A stretch of 64,000 nucleotides of DNA, from contig NC_015958.1 of assembly GCF_000147695.2 (NCBI RefSeq), forward strand, positions 1,852,001 through 1,916,000, given 5' to 3'. The translations under genes were made by a program, and so were the position numbers. The notes under the pieces are model-generated. The model did not search any database, was not told where the DNA came from, and was given only the letters and a program-made list of their open reading frames with translations. Source of the DNA: Thermoanaerobacter wiegelii Rt8.B1 (GTDB lineage: Bacteria > Bacillota > Thermoanaerobacteria > Thermoanaerobacterales > Thermoanaerobacteraceae). Below, piece after piece: positions 6,953 to 15,868 of the stretch; the first letter of the stretch is position 1, and every line of letters starts with the position of its first letter.

Positions 6953-8025
6953 GCTTTCTTTCCTTTGTAAATTAAAGCCTCTTCGTCTACGTATAACTCA
7001 CAAGGTTTATACTCATTTTCAATTCCTTTTGAATCTTTTAAGGTTTCTACACGATACATAGAAGACCTGTACCAATTAAGTTTCGGTTCTACTTGCACAA
7101 AGGTATAATCCTTGCCAACAGTTTTTAAAAGGTAATCCCAGTTTACATAATGGTTAAAGTCATGAATTATATCGGTCACAACTACTTTAAATTTGCTTGC
7201 TAAAATTTGCTGGAAAACATTCCACTTTTCCAATGAGGCCTCTATCAACGTCAGTCCAAAATACCCCGCACACCCTACTTTAGAAAGAGCAGAAATCCCT
7301 CTTCCTATGGAAATTTCCAAAGCCTCTATTGTTTCTGGCGGGTCAGTAATAAAAGTATCAAAATACCCTACATATTCTTCTGGTAGTTTGTCTCTAAAAT
7401 CGTATTTCATAGCTTTTATAGGCAGATTATATTCATTTGCCACATCATTGATGTATTGCACTAGCCTATCGTCTATTTCCATCACTATAATCTCAGTTGG
7501 CATACCTGAAAGTCCTGCAGCTATACTTACAAGGTCATCATCACCTAAAACTAAAAGTTTCTTTCCTTCTAAATCTCCTCTTTCAGCCATGAGAGCTATT
7601 CTGCTTACCACTGTTTGTGTCGTAACAAAACCTTGGTCATAATCGCTAATAGCTTTTGGGCGATTTTCTGTCACTTGGTCAAATTTTTTAATCAAGTCTT
7701 CTAATTTAGAAAGGTCTATCCCTCGTCCTTCACACGCGTAACAAGTATATATTCTTTTTGGAGCTATTTTAAAGCCATTGAGATATTCTAAACCTTTAGA
7801 ATTAAATTTTATATTTCCATTTTTCTTAACTTCCAACAAATTTTTTTGACGTAGTAACTCAATTATTTCTGCTACAACTGAAAAAGGTTTTTGAGATAAG
7901 GTTATAATCTCCCAAAAATGCGGAGTTGCTGCAGCAGCTGACAATATTTTTTCCACATCCTTAGAGGAAGTCATAACCCCTGTTTTTTGGTAGATTTGGC
8001 GCGCTATATCTTGTAGACTTTCCAT
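6949..8025 (-). CDS. bpsA: N4-bis(aminopropyl)spermidine synthase (branched-chain polyamine synthase)
   Basis: A 358-residue match in architecture to BpsA, which uses decarboxylated SAM to add aminopropyl groups to spermidine, making branched polyamines found in thermophiles. The N-terminal winged-helix-like domain spans about residues 1-90. The catalytic Rossmann domain carries LVLGDDDLVSIAAGL (about 165-180) and FITDPPET (about 245), the GDDD and DPPE signatures of the family. CYACEGRGIDL near residue 95 is a short Cys motif. Monocistronic; the stop lies in the terminator. This is good evidence for a thermophilic host. Confidence 0.92.
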   Translation of the reverse strand: MESLQDIARQIYQKTGVMTSSKDVEKILSAAAATPHFWEIITLSQKPFSVVAEIIELLRQKNLLEVKKNGNIKFNSKGLEYLNGFKIAPKRIYTCYACEGRGIDLSKLEDLIKKFDQVTENRPKAISDYDQGFVTTQTVVSRIALMAERGDLEGKKLLVLGDDDLVSIAAGLSGMPTEIIVMEIDDRLVQYINDVANEYNLPIKAMKYDFRDKLPEEYVGYFDTFITDPPETIEALEISIGRGISALSKVGCAGYFGLTLIEASLEKWNVFQQILASKFKVVVTDIIHDFNHYVNWDYLLKTVGKDYTFVQVEPKLNWYRSSMYRVETLKDSKGIENEYKPCELYVDEEALIYKGKKA

Positions 8026-8168
8026 CTTCTCACCCCCATAATAGTATTTCTACAAGCTTTTTACACCTTCAAAATACCATACAGGGGTATATTCCATTTA
8101 AGTCAATATTGAGGCCGGCACATAAAATTATACATTTAATTCAATAAAAAAGTCAAGAGAGGTCAAAA

Positions 8169-9143
8169 TTACGTAGTCTCCCTCTCTATCAGAGTTATAG
8201 GCAAAATATTTTCTTTTTCCACCTTTTCACCATCTATTTGGCGTAACAAAAGTTCAATAGCTTTTCTTGCTATTTCTTTAATTGGCTGTTTTACGGTTGT
8301 TAAAGATGGAACTACCAAATTAGCAACATTTATATCATCATAACCTACAATTTTCAAATCCTGAGGTATTTTTTTATTTAACTCTTTTGCCACACTTATT
8401 ACAGAAGCAGCAATTAAGTCACTGCTAGCAAATATGCCGTCGATATCTGGATGTTCTTTAAAAAGGCCTCTTACTATTTTTTTATATTCATCTATTTCAA
8501 ACCTATTTAATTTTGTTTCTACAACGTAATGTTCCACACCCTCTTGTGTTGCTACATCTTTGAAGGCTTTATAACGGTTATTAGCTGGTGTATTCAAAAT
8601 CAACGGTCCGCTTATGTGGGCGATTTTTTTACATCCCTTTTGTATTAAAAGTTTTGTAGCCAAAATTCCACCTTTATAATTGTCTGAAGCTACATAAGGT
8701 ATATTGGAATAATATCTATCAATTGCTACTATAGGAAGTTTCACATTTAAATATTGCTCTGCTTCTAAGGTATGACTGCCAATAATTATACCATCAACTT
8801 GATGTCTTTTCAGCATATCTATATATCCTTTTTCTTTGCTACTATCTTGCCCAGAATTGCACAACAAAATTTTATAACCTTCTTGATAAGCATAATATTC
8901 TATATAACCGGTCAATTCTGCAAAAAAAGGGTGCGATACATTTGGAACTAATAAACCTATTAAATAGGATTTTTTTCTGTATAAGGACCTTGCTAATTCG
9001 TTAGGCTGGTAATTTAATTCTTTCATCGCCTCATAGACTTTTTTTCTCGTTACCTCGCTTATATAGCCTCTGTTATTTAAAACCCTTGATACAGTCGTAA
9101 CAGTAACTCCTGCTTTTTTCGCTACGTCTTTTATAGTTGGCAT
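8169..9143 (-). CDS. LacI-family transcriptional regulator of the sucrose operon
   Basis: The product begins MPTIKDVAKKAGVTVTTVSR, the canonical LacI helix-turn-helix, followed by the hinge region (NYQPNELARSLYRKKS) and a periplasmic-binding-like sugar domain with GLLVPNVSHPFFAEL, FASSDLIAASV and VGYDDINVANLVVPSLTTV. The ATG at 9143 is preferred over the GTG three codons upstream because AAGGTGATAGAC provides the ribosome binding site. It lies next to fructokinase and sucrose hydrolase genes and probably binds the operators at 14905-14966; the sugar effector is inferred. Confidence 0.9.
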   Translation of the reverse strand: MPTIKDVAKKAGVTVTTVSRVLNNRGYISEVTRKKVYEAMKELNYQPNELARSLYRKKSYLIGLLVPNVSHPFFAELTGYIEYYAYQEGYKILLCNSGQDSSKEKGYIDMLKRHQVDGIIIGSHTLEAEQYLNVKLPIVAIDRYYSNIPYVASDNYKGGILATKLLIQKGCKKIAHISGPLILNTPANNRYKAFKDVATQEGVEHYVVETKLNRFEIDEYKKIVRGLFKEHPDIDGIFASSDLIAASVISVAKELNKKIPQDLKIVGYDDINVANLVVPSLTTVKQPIKEIARKAIELLLRQIDGEKVEKENILPITLIERETT

Positions 9144-9230
9144 GTCTATCACCTTCTAATACCACTTTTTATCTCCTCTTCTATTATACCTTTATCGTCA
9201 TTACAATTAAAGTCTTCATGATGGCATATT

Positions 9231-10199
9231 TTACAACGATTTTACACCATGTACTAGTAAATATTTTACCTCTTCTAACGTTGGCATTGCAGGAATTGCT
9301 CCTCTTTTAGTTGTACATAGGCCACCGGTAGCATTAGCAAAGTCAATAATTTTTTCGAGTTCTTGAGTTTTTAATTTCTCTAGGGGATAATCTATTTTTG
9401 ATATATTATAAAGAACTCCTCCTAAAAAAGCATCTCCAGCTCCTGTTGTATCTACCACATTTACACGATATGCAGGTATATGTCCTGTGCCTGATGTATG
9501 TCTATAATAACAACCTTTTGCTCCTAAAGTTACTAAAACTAGTTTTATCCCCATATCAAATAATGTTTTACTGCCATATTCCAAGCTTGATTCTCCAGTT
9601 AGAAATTGTAGTTCGTCTTCAGATAATTTCACTATATCTGCATATTGTAATCCCAAAACCATTTCTTTTTTCGCAACAGTTTCATTTTCCCATAAAGGTG
9701 GTCTCCAATTTGGGTCATATGAAATAATTTTTTTATTTTGTTTTGCATATTCAATAGCTTTTAATGTGGTACTTTTTGAGGGTTCATCTGTCATAGATAA
9801 AGACCCAAAATGAAATATTTTCCCTTTCTCTATTAAATCCAGGTCAATATCCTCTTCTTCCAACATTGTGTCAGCTCCCGGATTCCGATAAAAAGTAAAG
9901 CTTCTGTCTCCCTTATCATCAAGATGCACAAAAGCAAGAGTTGTATTTGCTTTTGTAGTAAATTTTAAACCGTCAGTATTAATTTGATTATTTTCAAGCA
10001 CTTTTTTTAAAAAATATCCAAATTGGTCATCACCTACTTTACCTATAAAAGCACCTTTACCTCCTAATTTTGTAACAGCAGTTAACACATTTGCAGGTGC
10101 ACCCCCAGGATTCATTTCAAATAGTGTATTTCCATTATCAGAAAACCCTGCAGGAGTAAAATCGATCAGCAACTCACCTAAAGCTACAACATCATACAT
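9231..10199 (-). CDS. PfkB-family carbohydrate kinase, probable fructokinase
   Basis: About 322 residues starting MYDVVALGELLIDF. PfkB signature 1 is near FEMNPGGAPANVLTAVTKLG, and signature 2, DTTGAGDAFLGGVLY, carries the catalytic base Asp and anion hole. It phosphorylates a hexose, most likely fructose released by the adjacent GH32 hydrolase, at the expense of ATP. The ATG at 10199 is chosen over a GTG three codons upstream because of GGGGTGATTATA before it. Last but one gene of the sucrose cluster. Fructokinase specificity comes from context. Confidence 0.88.
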   Translation of the reverse strand: MYDVVALGELLIDFTPAGFSDNGNTLFEMNPGGAPANVLTAVTKLGGKGAFIGKVGDDQFGYFLKKVLENNQINTDGLKFTTKANTTLAFVHLDDKGDRSFTFYRNPGADTMLEEEDIDLDLIEKGKIFHFGSLSMTDEPSKSTTLKAIEYAKQNKKIISYDPNWRPPLWENETVAKKEMVLGLQYADIVKLSEDELQFLTGESSLEYGSKTLFDMGIKLVLVTLGAKGCYYRHTSGTGHIPAYRVNVVDTTGAGDAFLGGVLYNISKIDYPLEKLKTQELEKIIDFANATGGLCTTKRGAIPAMPTLEEVKYLLVHGVKSL

Positions 10200-10264
10200 T
10201 ATAATCACCCCACATAGATTTTACTTTACACTGTGGTAACACTCACTTTAAATTTATCATAAAT

Positions 10265-11713
10265 TTAATTTACAACAATATCCCATTTATTTAAATAATT
10301 AATTTTACACTCCCCTTTGGAATATAAAGATATATCTACCGAATCTTTGCTAGGATATATCCTTCCACTCATTACTTTTTCCCCATTATTAATAAATATC
10401 TCAACCGAACTTACATCTACAAATACTCTGAGTTTAAGTTTATTATTTTTTAAAGCTACATTTATTTTCCTTTCTCCTTTAGGTCCTATACCTGATTTAT
10501 TGCGGTCAAATATAAATAATGATTCATATCTTTTATATGATAAAACAGTTTCTTCATTATCACCTTTTCTTATTTTTAAACCAAATTCCTCTGCTTTGTC
10601 CGCCTCAAACTCAACTTCAAGTTCATAACTCTCACCACATGTGTTTAAGTTTTTTTCTCCATCTATCATTAAGTTTGTAAGCTTATAATGATTTTTTCTG
10701 TAGTTTTCTATTTCTTTAATCGGCCTAAAATATAATTTACCATTAACCATTAAAATTTCCCTTGGTAATGTCATGGCTCCCGCCCAATTATGGCCTCTTT
10801 CCTGTGTTGGCATAACTTCCCCCCACGTATCCATCCATGCAACTATAAGCCTTCTTCCCTGTTCATCACTAGTAGTTTGTGGGGCATAAAAGTCAAATCC
10901 ATAGTCAATCGGTTGATAGTCATCTATATCAAATTTGAATATACCTTTCTCTATCTCAAACTCTCCCACAAAATAAATAGATGAGCGGTTTTCCCTTTCC
11001 ACTGAAACCATTAATATATATTTTCCATCTAATTCAAATAAATCAGGACATTCCCAATTGTAACCTGTGTTTTCATTCCCTCTCGCCAGTATATTTACAA
11101 AATCCCAATCTTTTAAATTTGTTGATTTATACAATAATACCTGCCCGTGTCCTTTTCCATCATTTGAACCTAACATTATGTAATAATACTGTCCGTTTTT
11201 AAAAACTTTAGGGTCTCTAAAATCTTTTTTACTTGCTTCTTCTGGAATTTGTTTTTCTCCAATTACAGGATTTTTACTATATTTTATAAAATTAATGCCA
11301 TCTTTCGAGTAAGCCAAATTTTGAACCTGTCTATAATCTTTACTCTTATCAGGTCCTGTATATATGTGTCCAGTATACAGTAAACATAACATATCGTCTT
11401 TTTCAATGGCACTACCTGAAAAACACCCATCTTTGTCAAAATCCTCTCCCGGCACTAACGCTATTGGAAGATAAGTCCATTTAACCAAATCCTTACTAAT
11501 AGCATGCCCCCAATGCATTGGACCCCAAACTGCATCATAAGGGTTGTGCTGATAAAACAAATGGTAATTACCTTTGTAATATATAAATCCATTAGGGTCA
11601 TTGATCCAACCATATTCACCCATTAGATGGTATTTTAATCTATACTGCAAATTTAATCTACACTTATTTTCTTGAATATATTTATTTGCGTCATTTATAT
11701 TTATCAATTCCAA
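10265..11713 (-). CDS. GH32 sucrose/fructan hydrolase
   Basis: 482 residues with all GH32 landmarks: WINDPNGFIYYKGNYHLFYQ near residue 36 (nucleophile Asp), CFSGSAI, FRDPKVF (stabilising Asp, about 166) and WECPDLFEL (acid/base Glu, about 222), then a C-terminal beta-sandwich. No signal peptide, so it acts in the cytoplasm on imported sucrose or fructo-oligosaccharides. It starts with TTG, seven bases after GGAGGTAG. Lies directly after the ABC permease genes. Whether the substrate is free or phosphorylated cannot be decided, but an ABC rather than PTS importer favours free sugar. Confidence 0.93.
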   Translation of the reverse strand: MELININDANKYIQENKCRLNLQYRLKYHLMGEYGWINDPNGFIYYKGNYHLFYQHNPYDAVWGPMHWGHAISKDLVKWTYLPIALVPGEDFDKDGCFSGSAIEKDDMLCLLYTGHIYTGPDKSKDYRQVQNLAYSKDGINFIKYSKNPVIGEKQIPEEASKKDFRDPKVFKNGQYYYIMLGSNDGKGHGQVLLYKSTNLKDWDFVNILARGNENTGYNWECPDLFELDGKYILMVSVERENRSSIYFVGEFEIEKGIFKFDIDDYQPIDYGFDFYAPQTTSDEQGRRLIVAWMDTWGEVMPTQERGHNWAGAMTLPREILMVNGKLYFRPIKEIENYRKNHYKLTNLMIDGEKNLNTCGESYELEVEFEADKAEEFGLKIRKGDNEETVLSYKRYESLFIFDRNKSGIGPKGERKINVALKNNKLKLRVFVDVSSVEIFINNGEKVMSGRIYPSKDSVDISLYSKGECKINYLNKWDIVVN

Positions 11714-11732
11714 TTCTACTACCTCCAGACCT

Positions 11733-12560
11733 TTATTTTATAGAACCCTTTAAAACGCCTTCTATAATCTGCTTTTGCATTAGTAAATATACAATTATTA
11801 CAGGAATAGTAGCTAACATAAGAGCTGCCATAGCAGGCCCATATTCAATCGTGTAAGTTCCATAAAAATAGAAAACAGATAGCGGTAGAGTCCTCTGCTC
11901 TGGTGCCATAAGTACTAAATATGGCAATAGAAAGTCATTCCATATCCACAAAATATCCAAGATAGCAATTGTTGTTGTTACAGGCTTCAAAAGTGGAAAA
12001 ACAATTGTAAAAAAAGTTTTAAGCTGACCGGCTCCATCAATCATAGCAGCTTCTTCTAATTCCAGTGGTATACTCTTTATAAAACCGTGATACATAAATA
12101 CAGCCAAAGATGCACCAAAACCTACGTACATATAAATCAATGCCCATTTGCTATTCATCATGCCGATAGAACCATATATTTTTACAAGGGGTATCATTAT
12201 CCCTTGAAAAGGAATAATCATAGACGCCACCATAAAGAAGAACATAAACTGATTAAATTTCCACTTTTTTCTCACAAATATATAAGCAGTCATTGATGAC
12301 AACAACGTAATCAAAAATACACTAAAAGCAGTTATAATCAAAGAATTTAAAAAAGCATGCATATAATTCATTTTTGTAAAAGCATCAAGGTAATTGCTTA
12401 GATTCAGCACCGACGGAAGTTTAAGTGGATTTTCTAGTATTTCCTTTCTCTCTTTAAAAGAATTAATTAAAACTATAAAAAATGGAAATATATAAAGCAC
12501 CAAAAAAACACTTAAAGCAAAAAACTTTATGCCGTTAAGTAGGCGATTATTTTTTTCCAT
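11733..12560 (-). CDS. Sugar ABC transporter permease, MalG type
   Basis: 275 residues with six membrane segments and the EAA loop EAAMIDGAGQLKTFF near residue 190, which docks with the ATPase. The start overlaps the stop of the MalF-type permease by one base. Together they form the channel of the CUT1-type sugar importer with the lipoprotein at 13525-14844. No ATPase gene is present here, so a shared MsmK-like subunit encoded elsewhere is inferred. Confidence 0.92.
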   Translation of the reverse strand: MEKNNRLLNGIKFFALSVFLVLYIFPFFIVLINSFKERKEILENPLKLPSVLNLSNYLDAFTKMNYMHAFLNSLIITAFSVFLITLLSSMTAYIFVRKKWKFNQFMFFFMVASMIIPFQGIMIPLVKIYGSIGMMNSKWALIYMYVGFGASLAVFMYHGFIKSIPLELEEAAMIDGAGQLKTFFTIVFPLLKPVTTTIAILDILWIWNDFLLPYLVLMAPEQRTLPLSVFYFYGTYTIEYGPAMAALMLATIPVIIVYLLMQKQIIEGVLKGSIK

Positions 12561-13462
12561 TAGTTTTCCACCTCCAGCTTTTTGCTAAAATACACTTGAA
12601 GCAACGTGACAGCCGCTACTACAAAAAAGAGGAAAAACGCTTCTGCTTGACCAATACCATACTGTTGACTTAAAAAAGCAGTGTTATATATGTGAAGAGA
12701 TATGAGTTCGGTGCTTTTGTAAGGCCCTCCATTTGTCAAAGCCAAGTTTATGTCGTAAACCATAAACCCTCTTTGTAAAGTCAAAAAAACACTTATAGTA
12801 AAAGAAGGTACCATTAATGGAAGTATCACATTTTTTAGTCTTTGATAAGTATTTGCTCCGTCTATACTTGCTGCTTCTAACAAATCTCTCGGTATATTCA
12901 TAAAACCTGAAATATATATCACCATCATATAACCAGTATACTGCCAAACTGTCACAATAACCAAAGCCCAAAAAGCTTTGTCAGGATCTGACAACCAAGA
13001 GCCTGACAAAATTGGTATATTATATGATTTTCCTAAATATACTAAAATGTTTGAAAAAATAAATTGCCATATAAAACCTAACAATATTCCGCCTATCAAA
13101 TTGGGAGTAAAAAACCCTGCTCTAAAGAAATTTTGGCCTTTTACGCCACTCGTTAACATATAAGCCAAGAAAAAAGCTATGACATTAATTAATATTACTG
13201 TGAAAAATACATATTTTAGTGTCAATAAAAAAGATGTCCAAAATACTTTATCTTTAAATACTTGTAAATAATTTGAAAAACCTACAAAAGCATGTGTAGC
13301 AGAAATACCATTCCAATCAGTAAAAGTTAAATATATTCCATATAAAAACGGTAGTATTATTACTGTGAGAAAAGCAAAGGTAGTAGGTCCTGCAAATATC
13401 AAGTACGTTTTGAGTTTAGCCAACAAAGTTTTTTCTTGTTCCACACTCATATCCTCCTTCAC
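12560..13462 (-). CDS. Sugar ABC transporter permease, MalF type
   Basis: Up to 300 residues, six membrane segments, EAA loop EAASIDGANTYQRLKNVILP near residue 200. It pairs with the MalG-type subunit downstream. GAAGGAGG lies close to the first in-frame ATG, so the true start may be the GTG (V/M-E-Q-E-K) a few codons in; both leave the membrane domains intact. A strong hairpin separates it from the binding-protein gene upstream. Confidence 0.92.
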   Translation of the reverse strand: MKEDMSVEQEKTLLAKLKTYLIFAGPTTFAFLTVIILPFLYGIYLTFTDWNGISATHAFVGFSNYLQVFKDKVFWTSFLLTLKYVFFTVILINVIAFFLAYMLTSGVKGQNFFRAGFFTPNLIGGILLGFIWQFIFSNILVYLGKSYNIPILSGSWLSDPDKAFWALVIVTVWQYTGYMMVIYISGFMNIPRDLLEAASIDGANTYQRLKNVILPLMVPSFTISVFLTLQRGFMVYDINLALTNGGPYKSTELISLHIYNTAFLSQQYGIGQAEAFFLFFVVAAVTLLQVYFSKKLEVEN

Positions 13463-13469
13463 TTTTATA

Positions 13470-13510
13470 TTGAATAACGGATAGACAATAACATTCTATC
13501 CGTTATTCAA
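13470..13510 (-). other. Intercistronic hairpin between binding protein and permease
   Basis: Perfect 16-bp inverted repeat (TTGAATAACGGATAGA and its complement) with a 9-base loop and no T-tract. It sits between the binding-protein stop and the permease ribosome binding site. Such hairpins usually protect the upstream mRNA and lower expression of the downstream permeases. The second ABC operon has one at the same position (54465-54498). Confidence 0.75.
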
Positions 13511-13524
13511 TCAAATCTTACGTA

Positions 13525-14844
13525 TTATTGAACATTTTTCCAATAATTTTCTATTTCATCAATCAAGCCTTTTCTGTCAATTTTGCCTGCCAAATACTTT
13601 TGCATTGAAGCTCCTAACTTTGACCAGTGGTCTGGTGGCAATGTAGTCATAAACTCTAAAGTATTGCCACTCTTAACATACTGCAGAATAGATTTAGCAA
13701 GGGGATCTTGCGGTTGTAAAGTTATATTTTTAAATGCAGGTATAATGTTAAGTTTGTTCACAAGCATGTCTTGACCTGTAGAGTTGTATACCAACCAATC
13801 TAAAAATTTCTTAGCTGCATCTTGCTGCTCAGCACTATTTTGTGTTTTATCTATGCCGATAAATTTTGTTACACCTACAGGTATACCTGAATTACCATAG
13901 TCATCTGGGTTATTGCTGATTGGTACAGGTATAAAGCCGTATTGTCCATTTGCAGTATCAAATTCTTTTATCTGTGGCCATGCCCAATTTCCCATAAACC
14001 AAAATCCAACTTCACCTTTACCAATAAGCTCTGGTCCTCTATCATAAGTCGGAGATAATGGATCATTTTTATCTATGTTGTACTTTTTCATCATGTCAAA
14101 AGTATCCATTAAGCCATTAAACACTTTATTATTTGCTAAATCAACTTTTCCCGCTTTTAAGTCTGATAAAAATTGAGCTACTTGAGCAGGATCTTTAGAT
14201 TGATCCGCATACGCTATTGAAAGGAAATGTGCGCCTAAAGACCAATCCATTGGAGAAATTTCTAGTGCTTTAGCACCTGTTGCTTCTACTTTTTTAAATG
14301 CTTCTTCTAAAGCATCTCTCGTCTTTATAGAACTCGGATCAAAGTTTCCACCATAAGCCTTGTCCAGTACAGCCTTGTTGTAAATAAGTCCATATCCTTC
14401 AACAGCAAACGGAAACGCTATAACCTTTCCATCCACTGTAGCTGCATTTAAAGCACCATCTATTGCATCTTTTACCCACTTTTCACTGCTTAAATCTAAG
14501 AATTTATCTTTGAATTTTGCTATATCACCTGGATCTAACATTGCCATTGTTGGTGCATTACCAGATGCATACATGGAGGTAACCTTTTCAAAAGGTGACT
14601 GACCAGCTGCTGCAGGAATGACTTCTACAGCAATATTCGGATTTTCTTTTGTAAAAGCTTTAGCTGCATCTTCTAATTGAGCCTGAATTTCCCCCTTAGA
14701 ATTTAGCAAAGTAATTTTTACAGTTTTTGTTGCCGTGGCAGTACTATTACTTTCTCCATTGTCGCTGCTTTTTGTACCACAGCCTGCCATGAGCGAAAAA
14801 ACCAATGCAAACGTCAACATAATGGATAAAATTTTTCTCTTCAT
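13525..14844 (-). CDS. Sugar ABC transporter substrate-binding lipoprotein
   Basis: 439 residues. The signal peptide ends in the lipobox LMAGC (Cys 22), followed by a Ser/Thr-rich linker and an extracellular solute-binding domain (family 1) with TMAMLDPGDIAKF, FPFAVEGYGLIYNK and GKGEVGFWFMGNWAWPQ. It captures an oligosaccharide outside the membrane, probably sucrose or fructo-oligosaccharides given the GH32 and fructokinase genes in the same operon. First gene after the operator-promoter region at 14883-14966. Confidence 0.92.
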   Translation of the reverse strand: MKRKILSIMLTFALVFSLMAGCGTKSSDNGESNSTATATKTVKITLLNSKGEIQAQLEDAAKAFTKENPNIAVEVIPAAAGQSPFEKVTSMYASGNAPTMAMLDPGDIAKFKDKFLDLSSEKWVKDAIDGALNAATVDGKVIAFPFAVEGYGLIYNKAVLDKAYGGNFDPSSIKTRDALEEAFKKVEATGAKALEISPMDWSLGAHFLSIAYADQSKDPAQVAQFLSDLKAGKVDLANNKVFNGLMDTFDMMKKYNIDKNDPLSPTYDRGPELIGKGEVGFWFMGNWAWPQIKEFDTANGQYGFIPVPISNNPDDYGNSGIPVGVTKFIGIDKTQNSAEQQDAAKKFLDWLVYNSTGQDMLVNKLNIIPAFKNITLQPQDPLAKSILQYVKSGNTLEFMTTLPPDHWSKLGASMQKYLAGKIDRKGLIDEIENYWKNVQ

Positions 14845-14882
14845 GACAATCCCCTTTCTTTAAATTTTTTAGATTTACTCTT

Positions 14883-14966
14883 ATTATACTTAATTAATTT
14901 TTATATGTCAACCGTTTGACATAAATTTTTTGATAAAATGTCAACCGTTTATAATACGGTTGACAT
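14883..14966 (-). promoter_or_regulatory. Sucrose operon promoter with two LacI-type operators
   Basis: Minus-strand TTGACA (14906-14911), exactly 17 bases, TATAAT (14883-14888): a perfect consensus promoter. O1 (14905-14922, ATGTCAACCGTTTGACAT on plus) covers the -35 box. O2 (14938-14966) has perfect 11-bp arms ATGTCAACCGT / ACGGTTGACAT with a 7-base centre. Both use the half-site TGTCAACCG. Two sites 33 bases apart centre to centre suit cooperative repression by the LacI-family protein at 8169-9143. O2 may also form the 3' terminator hairpin of the gene upstream. Confidence 0.85.
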
Positions 14967-14984
14967 TTTTGAAACTTATTAATA

Positions 14985-15852
14985 TTATAATAGATTGTAT
15001 CTTGCTATTTTGTTAATTTGTTCAACTAATCCTTCTACCTTTTCCTTTTGGGAAGATTCAAATCGTGACTTAAAAACATTAGAGCCAGATACCTTAATAG
15101 ATAAATTTAAAAACCCAGTTTCTTCCTCATCAATGTGCGAATTTAAAATCTTATGTACAGGAATGTAAATCCATATACCACCATATTTTACATCTTTTAT
15201 AGACTTTGCATTTTCTTCTTGTAATATTATTAATTCTTTATTTGTAAATATAATCATATGAGAAGTGGATTTTATTCTTGTAAAAAATTTTAGGTATGGT
15301 ACTTTTATTTCCCGTTGATATAAAAAATCTATTACTTTTTCTCCATTCAATACAGCTTTTTTTGCATAATTCATAAATTTATAGTTTACATCCCTTAAGC
15401 AGTCAAAAGTATGTAGTTCATCTTCTACCTCCCGCACATCTATATCACACAATGATATTCGCAATTCATCGATTATAGGCTTAAATATATTTTCAACAAC
15501 AGTATTATACTCAACAAGAGATGATTTTGTTTCACCATTTACATCTCCATTTATTTTTAACCACGAGTACAACAATATAGAACCGTTTTCAATATAGTTA
15601 ATATTTTGAATGGGATATGAAACAACGTTAATATTACCTTTTACACTTTCAAGAAAAACGATGCTATTTTCATACAAAAGTATAAGTTTATCATTTGTTT
15701 TTTTTCTGCCCCAGCTATCAGCAGGAGCATATATAGCATTTAAAAACTGGGTTGAATCTTTAAAGTTCTCAATCATAGTAAAATTTAAACATTTCTGGAA
15801 TTTCACTGTAGTCTCTCACATTTCTTGCCCAGGAATCTATATCAGACGGCAT
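14985..15852 (-). pseudogene. Unknown protein, apparently frameshifted near its 5' end
   Basis: Two overlapping frames belong together. The first starts at the ATG at 15852, after GAGGTGAGAGAA, encodes MPSDIDSWARNVRDYSEIPE and stops at 15769. The second, 273 codons from a GTG at 15806 with no good ribosome binding site, continues ENFKDSTQFLNAIYAPADSW. Removing one T from ATGATTGAG near 15772 joins them as ..YYDENFKDSTQ... The body contains VKYGGIWIYIPVHKI and looks like a repeated beta-sheet (PH-like) soluble domain, but I do not recognise the family. It is the last gene of the fluoride-riboswitch operon. Real mutation and sequencing error cannot be separated here. Confidence 0.6.
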
Positions 15853-15868
15853 TTCTCTCACCTCACTT

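Noticed and set aside
6665-6975. Plus-strand open frames of 66-84 codons (and the same frame at 18888-19217)
   Set aside because: They are antisense to conserved domain I of the group IIC introns and are explained by the ribozyme sequence.
13470-13510. Rho-independent terminator inside the sucrose operon
   Set aside because: The stem is strong but has no T-tract, and the next permease gene clearly belongs to the same operon.
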